A stretch of DNA of 37,621 nucleotides from the NCBI GenBank assembly GCA_030378035.1, contig JAUCGI010000039.1, positions 1-37,621 of the forward strand, read 5' to 3'. Under the pieces are notes generated by a model that saw only the letters and a list, made by a program, of their open reading frames with translations, was not told the DNA's origin and searched no databases. This DNA is from Desulfobacterales bacterium HSG2 (GTDB lineage: Bacteria > Desulfobacterota > Desulfobacteria > Desulfobacterales > 4be13). This document shows positions 7,930-15,400 of the stretch, one piece after another. The position numbers were made by a program, and so were the translations under genes. The number at the start of each line of letters is the position of its first letter. The first letter of the stretch is position 1.

Positions 7930-9904
7930 TGTTTCCGAAATACATCTTTGCCAGCGTTGTCCAAGATTGCTTGCTTATCAACTGTGCGGCCACAAAAATG
8001 CCTGGAGAATCGGTCTGGCGGGTACAGGCACGATGCCCGGGAAGCTCTTTCATGATCATATTGCTGCTCCTTTTTACAAGGCAATGGCTTCTGAGTCCGA
8101 TATACGCAAACATCTCACACTTTTAATGAAATCAGGGAAAAATCTGGAATTAGGCTTACTGGCGCTTATAGAAAAACACTTGTTTCTGCCAGTTATGGAG
8201 CAGCACAGCAAAAAACTGGGTGAAGTCCAGATAATGCAACTGGGGCATGGAGTGGAATTATGGAATCGGTTTCAGGCACAATTTCTGGACAAAATTTTGC
8301 AACATCAAAAGAACGAGACAGACGCTTTGCTGGCAAGAACCTTTCACAATCCTGAAGAATTGATCATAGGCATTTACGATCTGGGTAACGACAGGAAATT
8401 TCAAATCAGCGGCAGATATGACGCGCTGCTTTTTGATGTGACAGGCGGTGAAGCTGTTGTCATGGAATTTAAAGGTCGCAAGGCAGGAGGTCGTGTGGAT
8501 GAAGATTTCTTACAACTTGTGCTTTACTGCTGGTTGCTCAGAAATAAAACAGGCATATCTCCACGCGGGGCAGTTTTTTATCTTGAAGAAGATGATGAAC
8601 CGGAGGTTTTCTATTCCGCAGAAGATATCAGCAATGCCATGCAAAATCTTTCCAATCTTTTTCAACAGGTCATTGATGTTCAGGATGCCGTCCAGGAAAA
8701 GGGAAACACAACTTTGCCGTCCTCTCCTGACCCACAACTTTGTGAAGATTGTGAATTCAATCCGAAATGCGAGCAAGAGTGGGGGGCTCATAAGAAAGAA
8801 AAACCGCCAATCTCGTCCGACCATCACACATATAACTCAAAAAAGGCGACAAAAGAAGCGGATCAGGGCATAGAAGCGATTACCCATGCCCTCGGATCCT
8901 TAAAGCTGCCCGTTAAGCCGTTAGGATACATCGCCGGTCCAAGATTTATTCGATTTAAGATAAAGCCGTTGCTCGAAAAAGGTGTCACCGTTAAAAAACT
9001 GATGAACCAGTCGGAAAATTTGCAGGTGGAACTGGGCTTGCACTCTGCTCCGCTGATCCAAGCTCAGGCCGGATTTGTGAGTATTGATGTCCCGCGGAAA
9101 ATCAGAATTCCATTGACTTTGGGAGAGGTCTGGCGAAACGGACAGCGAAACAAACCTCAGTCCAAAGTTGCCTTTCCTCTTGGCGCATCTATTGACGGCT
9201 CAATTGTCTGGGCTGATCTGAGCGATTCGACAATGCCAAGCATTCTGGTGGGAGGCACCGCGGGAAGCGGAAAAAGCGTTTTTCTAAGGTCCGCAGCTAT
9301 CGGTCTGGCCCTTAATGCAAAGCCTGAAGACCTCCAAATTACGCTGGTTGATCCCAAACGGGTCAGCTTTACGGATATCGCATCTTTGCCGCATCTTTCC
9401 GGCCCCGTATTAATGGATAACGAGCCTGCCATGAAAGAACTTCTTCAAATAGTGGATGATATGGAAGAGCGCTATCGGTTGTTTGAAAAAACAGGTTCAA
9501 TTGACATTGCCACCTATAATCACCTTGGTTCCCCCCTGAGCCATCGTGTAATTATCATTGATGAGTATGCAGACCTTATCATTGATAAAAAGACCAAAGA
9601 GCAACTGGAAGTATCTATCCAACGGCTTGGACAGAAAGGGCGGGCAGCGGGTGTACATCTTATTCTGGCCACTCAGAGACCGGACGCCAAGGTCGTGACA
9701 CCCATTATCAAAGCGAACTTACAACTAAAGGTAGCCCTCAAAGTAACCACATCGAGTAACAGTATAATCATTTTAGACCAGACAGGTGCTGAATATCTTA
9801 TTGGTCATGGTGATATGATGATTGGGGGCAGTGTTCCAGTTCAAAGACTTCAGGGACCTCTGGTCACAAAAACTGAGATTGAGATGGCAACCCAAAAACA
9901 TTAG
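7916..9904 (+). CDS. Cas4-like PD-(D/E)XK nuclease fused to FtsK/SpoIIIE motor
   Basis: 662-aa fusion. The N-terminal half is Cas4-like: cysteines at 12, 15 and 24, catalytic D169 (GRYDA), E184-x-K186 (MEFKGRK), a downstream QLVLYCW motif at 200-206, and C276, C279 and C285 as the C-terminal part of a likely 4Fe-4S site. The C-terminal half is an FtsK/SpoIIIE-type translocase with a short alpha-domain-like segment (about 341-400), Walker A GGTAGSGKS (446-454), VDPKRVSF, Walker B VIIIDEYADL (545-554), HLILATQRPD and a GAEYLIGHGDMM tail. It lacks FtsK's membrane segments and gamma domain, so it is predicted to be soluble. It probably couples DNA pumping to cleavage. The gene overlaps ATPase 2 by 14 nt, placing it in the same transcription unit. 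Confidence 0.9.
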   Translation: MHKANVSEIHLCQRCPRLLAYQLCGHKNAWRIGLAGTGTMPGKLFHDHIAAPFYKAMASESDIRKHLTLLMKSGKNLELGLLALIEKHLFLPVMEQHSKKLGEVQIMQLGHGVELWNRFQAQFLDKILQHQKNETDALLARTFHNPEELIIGIYDLGNDRKFQISGRYDALLFDVTGGEAVVMEFKGRKAGGRVDEDFLQLVLYCWLLRNKTGISPRGAVFYLEEDDEPEVFYSAEDISNAMQNLSNLFQQVIDVQDAVQEKGNTTLPSSPDPQLCEDCEFNPKCEQEWGAHKKEKPPISSDHHTYNSKKATKEADQGIEAITHALGSLKLPVKPLGYIAGPRFIRFKIKPLLEKGVTVKKLMNQSENLQVELGLHSAPLIQAQAGFVSIDVPRKIRIPLTLGEVWRNGQRNKPQSKVAFPLGASIDGSIVWADLSDSTMPSILVGGTAGSGKSVFLRSAAIGLALNAKPEDLQITLVDPKRVSFTDIASLPHLSGPVLMDNEPAMKELLQIVDDMEERYRLFEKTGSIDIATYNHLGSPLSHRVIIIDEYADLIIDKKTKEQLEVSIQRLGQKGRAAGVHLILATQRPDAKVVTPIIKANLQLKVALKVTTSSNSIIILDQTGAEYLIGHGDMMIGGSVPVQRLQGPLVTKTEIEMATQKH

Positions 9905-9942
9905 AATTCTGAAGTTATATTTCATAACATAAGGCATACAAA

Positions 9943-11445
9943 ATGTATCTGGAAGTCAAAAATTTCGGTCCGATAAAATCCGGCAAAATCGACCTGTCCA
10001 AAAAATTCTATGTGTTCGTAGGCTATAATAATAGCGGCAAGACGTACATGGCGCACCTGATGTGGATCATATTTCATCCGGCGGCTCATTCAAAGTTTGT
10101 GGACTATGTGGCAAACAACAAACAAGTTGACAAATTTGTGAATATAAAGAAGATAGAAGCCGAAGGATGTTTTGAAATTACGCCTTCCTTTGTCAGGGAA
10201 TTATTGAACGAGTTTTCAGATTTCATAAAGAATGAACTTTCAGGTGAAATTTTACATGTTGAAAAAGAGCATTTCATCGTGAATGATCTTTCCATCGCAT
10301 TCAAGTTCAGCAGAAACAACAATGTTACCAAATATGTGAAAAATAAGAATCACAGCTTTTTGAAAATCATGGAATCCAAAAGCAGAGGCAAAACAAAACA
10401 GCGTCTCGTCGAGCTTGTGAAGAAAAAGAACGCCTTGAAAATAGAGATAAGGGAGAATAACAGACCGAGAGACAAAGAGATTCTCACTCTCTTATCAGGA
10501 GATGGTTTTGATGAAAAGGAGGGTTTGAAGAAATCTGTCCTGTTATCAACAATGGCCATTCTTTTCAACAGGGAAAAACCGTTTTATTTATCCGCAACCA
10601 GAATGTTCTATCCGAGTTTCTATGAATACATATTCAGATATGAAAAAGAGAGGCGGAAGGAATTGGAAGAAAAGTTGTCTGACATTCTCGCATCAAAGGG
10701 AAATTTGGACAAAAACATAGAGGAGGTTGTTCGGGCGTCCAAAAGCAAATATACCGCGCCCATGGATGCCTTAATGACCCGGATGTACAGATTGAATGAA
10801 AAAGTGCCCGCACCATCCGAAGCGTATGAACCTTTCTTCAGATCGCTGGAGGATATTATCGGCGGCGAGATCGTCATAAAAAGAAAAGAGGGTATCGCGC
10901 CTGCGGAGTTTTTTCTCAGGATAGGCAAGGATAAGGAAAAGGAATTGGAAATGTGTTTGTCCTCTTCGTCAGTGAATCAGTTGGCCAGTCTGTACCTGTT
11001 TCTCAAATACTGGGCTGAGGAAAACAACAATTTTCTGATCGTAGACGAACCGGAGGAGAATGTACATCCGAAAAATCAGATCGCATTGCTTGATTTGCTG
11101 ATAAAATTTGTGAACCAGAACGATAACAGGGTGCTTCTTACAACACACAGCCCTCTCCTAACATCTGCGCTTAACAATCATTTATATCTGGGAATCCTGA
11201 AAGGCCACAGAGTTGATACGGAAAGGATTATCGAAAGGAACAGCTTGGATATATCGCCGGATACGGAGCTGACCGACAAAGATACAGCGATTTACTTCTT
11301 CAATGGCAACAGAATATTCAGTTATGAAATAGACGAGTATGGAGTGTTATTCTCTGACTTCAGATCCCAGTTTGATAAAATCAAACGCATTGCTGAAGTG
11401 CTGACAGATGAAATTTACGAGTTAGAAGAAAAAGAGGAAGATTAA
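9943..11445 (+). CDS. OLD/RecF-like ABC-type ATPase
   Basis: 500-aa ATPase of the OLD/AAA_15/AAA_21 type. It has Walker A GYNNSGKT (27-34), a signature-like SSSSVNQLASL, Walker B FLIVDEPEENVHP (about 363-375) and an H-loop LLTTHSPLL. A charged insertion between Walker A and the signature (about 60-260) would be the coiled-coil arm. No TOPRIM nuclease domain is visible, so it is not a full OLD nuclease. It starts 38 nt after the Cas4-FtsK gene and is followed after 1 nt by a small putative nuclease. Such pairs are typical of two-gene defence modules (Septu, PARIS and Gabija-like logic), though I cannot assign it to one of them. Confidence 0.85.
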   Translation: MYLEVKNFGPIKSGKIDLSKKFYVFVGYNNSGKTYMAHLMWIIFHPAAHSKFVDYVANNKQVDKFVNIKKIEAEGCFEITPSFVRELLNEFSDFIKNELSGEILHVEKEHFIVNDLSIAFKFSRNNNVTKYVKNKNHSFLKIMESKSRGKTKQRLVELVKKKNALKIEIRENNRPRDKEILTLLSGDGFDEKEGLKKSVLLSTMAILFNREKPFYLSATRMFYPSFYEYIFRYEKERRKELEEKLSDILASKGNLDKNIEEVVRASKSKYTAPMDALMTRMYRLNEKVPAPSEAYEPFFRSLEDIIGGEIVIKRKEGIAPAEFFLRIGKDKEKELEMCLSSSSVNQLASLYLFLKYWAEENNNFLIVDEPEENVHPKNQIALLDLLIKFVNQNDNRVLLTTHSPLLTSALNNHLYLGILKGHRVDTERIIERNSLDISPDTELTDKDTAIYFFNGNRIFSYEIDEYGVLFSDFRSQFDKIKRIAEVLTDEIYELEEKEED

Positions 11446-11446
11446 A

Positions 11447-12130
11447 GTGCTGTTATCTGAAGTTCGCGGAAGATTACAAAGAGAATTGAGGGATAGCGGA
11501 TTATTTTTATCCAATGTTGAAGAAGATCATATTGAGATAACAGAATCAAAGCACAACGCAAAATTAAAGCGAGTTGTGATAACAGATATTCCATACGATG
11601 CGAACTATGAAATCTGGAGATTGCATTTGGAAAAGCACAAGAACATTGAAGGCTTCGGCAATAACATCAGAACTGTGGAGGAAGCCCTGGTGTTCTTAAA
11701 GGGTAAATGGCTAAAAGTTTATTTCATAGAATTAAAAAGTTCGATAAGCAGCCCCGGTGTAAAGGGAAAGAAAAAACAAAAGCATCCGAATACATTGAAC
11801 TATATTAAATCTCAAATCAGTTCATCTATTAGCAGATTTCTGATTTTGCTGACAATTAACAACCATCAGTCGCCTGTATATAAAGGCAGATATGATAATG
11901 TGAAAATTAAGTTTTACGGGGTCATCTTTTATAATAAAGATAACACTGAACAAGATGAGGACACAGAAATTTACAGAATTTTCAAAATGGACAGAGATAA
12001 TCGAAAAGGCAAGCGAATCATGTCAATTAAAACAATTTTGAATGATGAAGAAAGAATCGCTGTAAAATTTTTCAAAAACCCGAATCCTTCATCCGATAAA
12101 ATATCAGTGAAATTTAAAGAATTATCCTGA
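11447..12130 (+). CDS. Putative PD-(D/E)XK-type partner of the OLD-like ATPase
   Basis: 227-aa protein with a GTG start preceded by AGAGGAAG, separated by one base from the ATPase stop. The central segment has ITDIPYD and, later, WLKVYFIELKSSI (around residues 88-100). The beta strand ending E-L-K resembles the ExK motif of restriction-like nucleases, with an upstream aspartate as a candidate metal ligand. The tail is basic. Family membership is not recognised, and the nuclease call is an inference from this motif and from the pairing with an ABC-type ATPase. The stop codon lies directly against a MITE-like element at 12131, so the present C terminus may be truncated. Confidence 0.6.
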   Translation: MLLSEVRGRLQRELRDSGLFLSNVEEDHIEITESKHNAKLKRVVITDIPYDANYEIWRLHLEKHKNIEGFGNNIRTVEEALVFLKGKWLKVYFIELKSSISSPGVKGKKKQKHPNTLNYIKSQISSSISRFLILLTINNHQSPVYKGRYDNVKIKFYGVIFYNKDNTEQDEDTEIYRIFKMDRDNRKGKRIMSIKTILNDEERIAVKFFKNPNPSSDKISVKFKELS

Positions 12131-12252
12131 GTACAGGACAAAAAGTGGATTCCGGGTCGGAAGTGCCGGGAATCCTGCCGATTCCCGGCACTTCCGCCCG
12201 GAATGACAGATGCCCGGTTTTCAGGCATCCGAAGTTTTTTGTCCTGTACACA
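12131..12252. mobile_element. MITE-like element with GTACAGGACAAAAA ends
   Basis: The terminal inverted repeats are GTACAGGACAAAAA at the left (12131-12144) and TTTTTTGTCCTGTAC at the right (to about 12249). The interior holds the variable-stem palindromic cassette (12147-12211: arms TGGATTCCGGGTC and GCCCGGAATGACA, stem GTGCCGGGAAT with loop CCTGCCG). A second hairpin GATGCCCGG/CAGGCATC follows. It separates the nuclease-like gene from the next adaptor gene. No clear target-site duplication is visible. Confidence 0.7.
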
Positions 12253-12291
12253 GAGAATTACCATAAAGTTACCAGAATCGGGAGAATCCGT

Positions 12292-13023
12292 ATGGAAGAA
12301 GAGTCACCCCCTATTGTTCAGAAACAGATTGCAGAGTTGCTGAGAAAGAGAAAAAAAGACTACCTCACAGTTACGCAGATCAGAAACGGCCTTTCCGCCG
12401 CTTTGCTGAAGCGGCTGGGGATCGCCAAACACAAATCCCGTGCCGGCGATGTCCTCAGCCATCTGAAACCTTATCTCGGAACTGGCATGTCGGCATATAA
12501 GGGGCCGAAATCCGTTTATATCGGCTTCGATATGTCGATGAATGAGATCATCTTAGATAAGATCAGGCGGAATCCCGGAATGTCTCCCAAGAATCTGGCC
12601 AGAAATTTGCCCATGATTAAAAAAGACTTTATCGCCAACCTCAACAAGCTGTTGGAAACAGGCGATGTTATATGTACTTTCAGTGAAAGCCACACCCCTC
12701 GCCTGAAAATCTCCTGTAAGATCGGAGGGCAGACTACTCTTGAAGAACGTCCCATAGACGGCCGGGCCGTATTCAAAGCAGCCTGCGAAAAGGTGGGCAA
12801 AGGGCAGAAGTTTGTCCGCATTCATCGCATCCGGGAATATCTGGATTGGCCCGGAGAGCGTTTTGATCGCATGCTGATGCATCTGATGGCAGACTATACC
12901 ATCGAACTTCATGGGGGAGACCCTTCAATAATGACAGAAAAAGAAATAAAAGACTCTTTTACAGACGAAAACGGTTTACTTTATATCAATTTGACTTGGT
13001 GGGGAAAAGATGATGAACGATAA
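12292..13023 (+). CDS. Accessory protein with one winged-helix-like repeat
   Basis: 243-aa homologue of the 407-aa protein, but with one N-terminal module (residues 8-82: QKQIAELLRKR, LTVTQIRNGLS, YIGFDMS) instead of three. It is followed by the middle helix-turn-helix-like module (83-141) and the C-terminal domain (155-237) with KFVRIHRIREYLDW and HGGDPSIMTEKEI. The start is set at 12292, where GGGAG lies 8 nt upstream; the frame extends further left, but that part is MITE sequence. The stop overlaps ATPase 3, repeating the adaptor-ATPase coupling seen at 5771. This suggests a dedicated partner for each ATPase. Confidence 0.85.
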   Translation: MEEESPPIVQKQIAELLRKRKKDYLTVTQIRNGLSAALLKRLGIAKHKSRAGDVLSHLKPYLGTGMSAYKGPKSVYIGFDMSMNEIILDKIRRNPGMSPKNLARNLPMIKKDFIANLNKLLETGDVICTFSESHTPRLKISCKIGGQTTLEERPIDGRAVFKAACEKVGKGQKFVRIHRIREYLDWPGERFDRMLMHLMADYTIELHGGDPSIMTEKEIKDSFTDENGLLYINLTWWGKDDER

Positions 13024-15343
13024 TGAAAAAAAAATTAAGGCGCTGAAAGAAGAAAATCCCTTTACTTCCTCAAGCGTCGGGGATCCCTGGGAAGACAAAT
13101 ATCCGGATGTCAGATCCATTAATGAACGTGCCTTTAAGGAGATCGCCCAGCTGATCGACCAGAAGACCAAAAGCCCTTCCCTTCCCTGCGCCGGATTAGT
13201 GTTCGGAGAGGTCGGCAGCGGTAAGACGCACCTTGTGGGCAGAATTCTGAAATACGGCAGACAGACGGATTTCCCCTTTTCCTTTGCGTATGTCCAGCCC
13301 ATTGAAGATACCGAACAGACCTATCGTTATCTTCTGCGGGAAGTCATAGTTAATCTCTGTTACCCGATTAATCCGTCTTCAGACGTCACCCAGTTGGATA
13401 TTATCCTGGAGAGAATTTTTAAGGAAGTCAGCGAACAATCCTCTCAGACGTTCAGAAATTCGGGAATCAGGAGATTAAAGAATCTGAAAATCAGAGGACT
13501 GAACGAATGGAGGACTGAATTCAGAGATTCCTCAGTTCCCCAGTTCCTCAGTTCCTCATTCAAAGACCTGAGCAGAATGGTCAGGGATGTGATGAGAAAA
13601 GGCCCTCTCTCACCCGAGGAAATTGAAAAGAGAGCCATCAGCTTCATACGGGTGAAATTTCCTGATATCCCGAAGGCGTTTTTAAAGGTTCTGTTCCAAT
13701 ATCAGTCACCCGATAAGCGGTCGGCAGCAATGGAGTGGCTGAGAGGCGCCGCAATTGACGATGAGGATGCCGCATTGCTTCAGGTGCCCAGCCGCCTCCG
13801 ATATTCCCCTTCTCTGTCAGAACAGGAATCACGCAACATTCTGAACTATCTGGGCGTGCTGTTGCTGCATTACGGGCAGCCCCTGGTGATCTGTTTTGAC
13901 CGTTTGGAGAATTATGATACCGATGAGAAAATCCGCTCTCTGGGAAAGATGGTCGAATTTCTGGTTGACAAGGTGAAAGCCATGTTGCCGCTCGTTTTTG
14001 TCAGAGGGCAGCAGTGGGAAGAGAAGTTCACAAAAAAACTGAACCAGCAAGTCATCACCCGGCTCAGGACCAATGAATTTCAGCTCAAGGGATGCAATGA
14101 CAATCAGGCGCTGGGGATTGTCAGAACCCGCCTCGCGTCGGTCTATGGAAATCCGAAATTCGGAATCCGGAATCCGAACCTTCAGAAAGAGGACGACCTT
14201 TCTCCGTTTGACAAAGAGAAGCTGACAAGCACCTTCAAAATGCGTCTTCACAGCCCGAGGCAGGTGATCATGCTGGCAAACCAGCGGCTGAAACAAATCC
14301 TTTATCCTGATGCCGAACCTGTTGAAGCTGTTTTTCCGCTTGACAAATTGCAGGATGAGTTTGAGCATCAGTACACACTGATCCGGGCCGACTTCAACCG
14401 CTATCAGCCGGACCGCAGCAGACTGAAACGTGCGCTGGAGCTTTACCTGAGACACAATTCGCCTGAGAGCGGATTTGAACTTGAATCCCTGAGCCAGTCT
14501 GAAGACAAGTATGTTGACATCAGGTGCAGGATCAGAGCCGCCGCACAGACTTCCGAAGTTTCTCACCTCGATGCCGTCTTTATCATAGACACTGAACTGA
14601 ATAACTCTTATGTCAGGGCCAGTGTCAAAAGAGGCATTGACTTTTTGGAAAAAGACGGCAATGGCAAGGCGTTCTACATCCGGGATGCGCGCTGTGCCAT
14701 TCCGCCCCCTCCCAAGTGGAAGGTGACAAACGAAATGCTCGGCAAGTTCAGAGAGATCGGGGGAAAGTTTATCTCATTGGAGGAGGCACAGGCTGCCCGG
14801 TGGTACGCACTGGCGCTGCTCAACTATGCCGTCAAGGAAGGGGATGTGACGATTGTTGAGGCCAATAATCGTACAAGGCCGGTATCGCAGGAAGAACTGG
14901 CGGCTTTTGTTCAGGAGAAAATTCACAATAGCCGCGCCTGTCCGAATTTTCAGCATATCAGCGAAATTCTCAGAGGACAGAGGGGACAGGGGAGAGAGGA
15001 GGGAAGGCAGTCGGAACGGGCAACGGACAACGGACCAACCGACAACGGACCAACGGACAACGGACCAACAAGGCAGTTGGAACTGGCAACGGACAACGGA
15101 CCAACGGACAACGGACCAACAAGGCAGTTGGAACTGGCAACGGACAACGGACCAACAAGGCAGTGGGAACTGGCAACGGACAACGGACCAACGGACAACG
15201 GAACAACAAGGCAGTTGGAACTGGCAACGGACCAAGGGACCAACGGACAACGGACCAACAAGGCAGTTGGAACTGGCAACGGACAACGGACCAAAGGACA
15301 ACGGACCAACATACCAACGGACAACGGACCAACGGACAACTGA
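13013..15343 (+). CDS. AAA+ (Orc1/STAND-like) ATPase, paralog 3 of 3, repeat-derived C terminus
   Basis: About 776 aa. The first ~650 residues match paralogs 1 and 2: PFTSSSVGDPWE (16-27), Walker A GEVGSGKT (65-72), Walker B LVICFDRLEN, SPRQVIMLAN, FIIDTEL, YIRDARC and ARWYALALLNYAV. Three parts differ. A Ser/Arg-rich insertion near DNA 13438-13560 lacks a counterpart. A GNPKFGIRNPNLQ insertion at about 14148-14190 is coded by a small repeat. From about 14990 on, the protein is a satellite translation (RQLELATDNGPTDNGP-type units) in place of the C-terminal domain of the other two. The core motifs are intact, so ATPase activity is plausible. The start is the second of two adjacent ATGs, by analogy with paralog 1. 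Confidence 0.85.
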   Translation: MNDNEKKIKALKEENPFTSSSVGDPWEDKYPDVRSINERAFKEIAQLIDQKTKSPSLPCAGLVFGEVGSGKTHLVGRILKYGRQTDFPFSFAYVQPIEDTEQTYRYLLREVIVNLCYPINPSSDVTQLDIILERIFKEVSEQSSQTFRNSGIRRLKNLKIRGLNEWRTEFRDSSVPQFLSSSFKDLSRMVRDVMRKGPLSPEEIEKRAISFIRVKFPDIPKAFLKVLFQYQSPDKRSAAMEWLRGAAIDDEDAALLQVPSRLRYSPSLSEQESRNILNYLGVLLLHYGQPLVICFDRLENYDTDEKIRSLGKMVEFLVDKVKAMLPLVFVRGQQWEEKFTKKLNQQVITRLRTNEFQLKGCNDNQALGIVRTRLASVYGNPKFGIRNPNLQKEDDLSPFDKEKLTSTFKMRLHSPRQVIMLANQRLKQILYPDAEPVEAVFPLDKLQDEFEHQYTLIRADFNRYQPDRSRLKRALELYLRHNSPESGFELESLSQSEDKYVDIRCRIRAAAQTSEVSHLDAVFIIDTELNNSYVRASVKRGIDFLEKDGNGKAFYIRDARCAIPPPPKWKVTNEMLGKFREIGGKFISLEEAQAARWYALALLNYAVKEGDVTIVEANNRTRPVSQEELAAFVQEKIHNSRACPNFQHISEILRGQRGQGREEGRQSERATDNGPTDNGPTDNGPTRQLELATDNGPTDNGPTRQLELATDNGPTRQWELATDNGPTDNGTTRQLELATDQGTNGQRTNKAVGTGNGQRTKGQRTNIPTDNGPTDN

Positions 15344-15385
15344 CTAACGGACGAACCAACGAGGCAGTTGGAACGGACAACTGTG
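15008..15385 (+). repeat. Tandem satellite (ACGGACCAAC units) in the 3' end of ATPase 3
   Basis: A nested tandem repeat. A short unit, GGACAACGGACCAAC, is iterated inside a larger ~50-bp unit beginning GGCAGTTGGAACTGGCAAC. It has no stops in several frames, so long spurious frames appear on both strands. It forms the C-terminal tail of ATPase 3 and continues to just before the ribosome-binding site of the caspase-like gene (AGGAGG at 15391). The core ACAACGGAYC is shared with the 80-bp satellite at 23970-24790. Confidence 0.85.
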
Positions 15386-15400
15386 ACTAAAGGAGGTGTT

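Noticed and set aside
12145..12291. Longer N terminus of the 243-aa adaptor
   Set aside because: The extra codons are MITE and palindrome sequence; GGGAG before ATG 12292 and homology to the 407-aa protein support the shorter start.
13829..14566. Minus-strand 245-codon gene
   Set aside because: It is antisense to the conserved core of ATPase 3 and unsupported by any domain.
15008..15385. CRISPR-like repeat region or several long genes on both strands
   Set aside because: The repeat is a nested satellite lacking stop codons. The long frames on both strands are translations of the same short unit.
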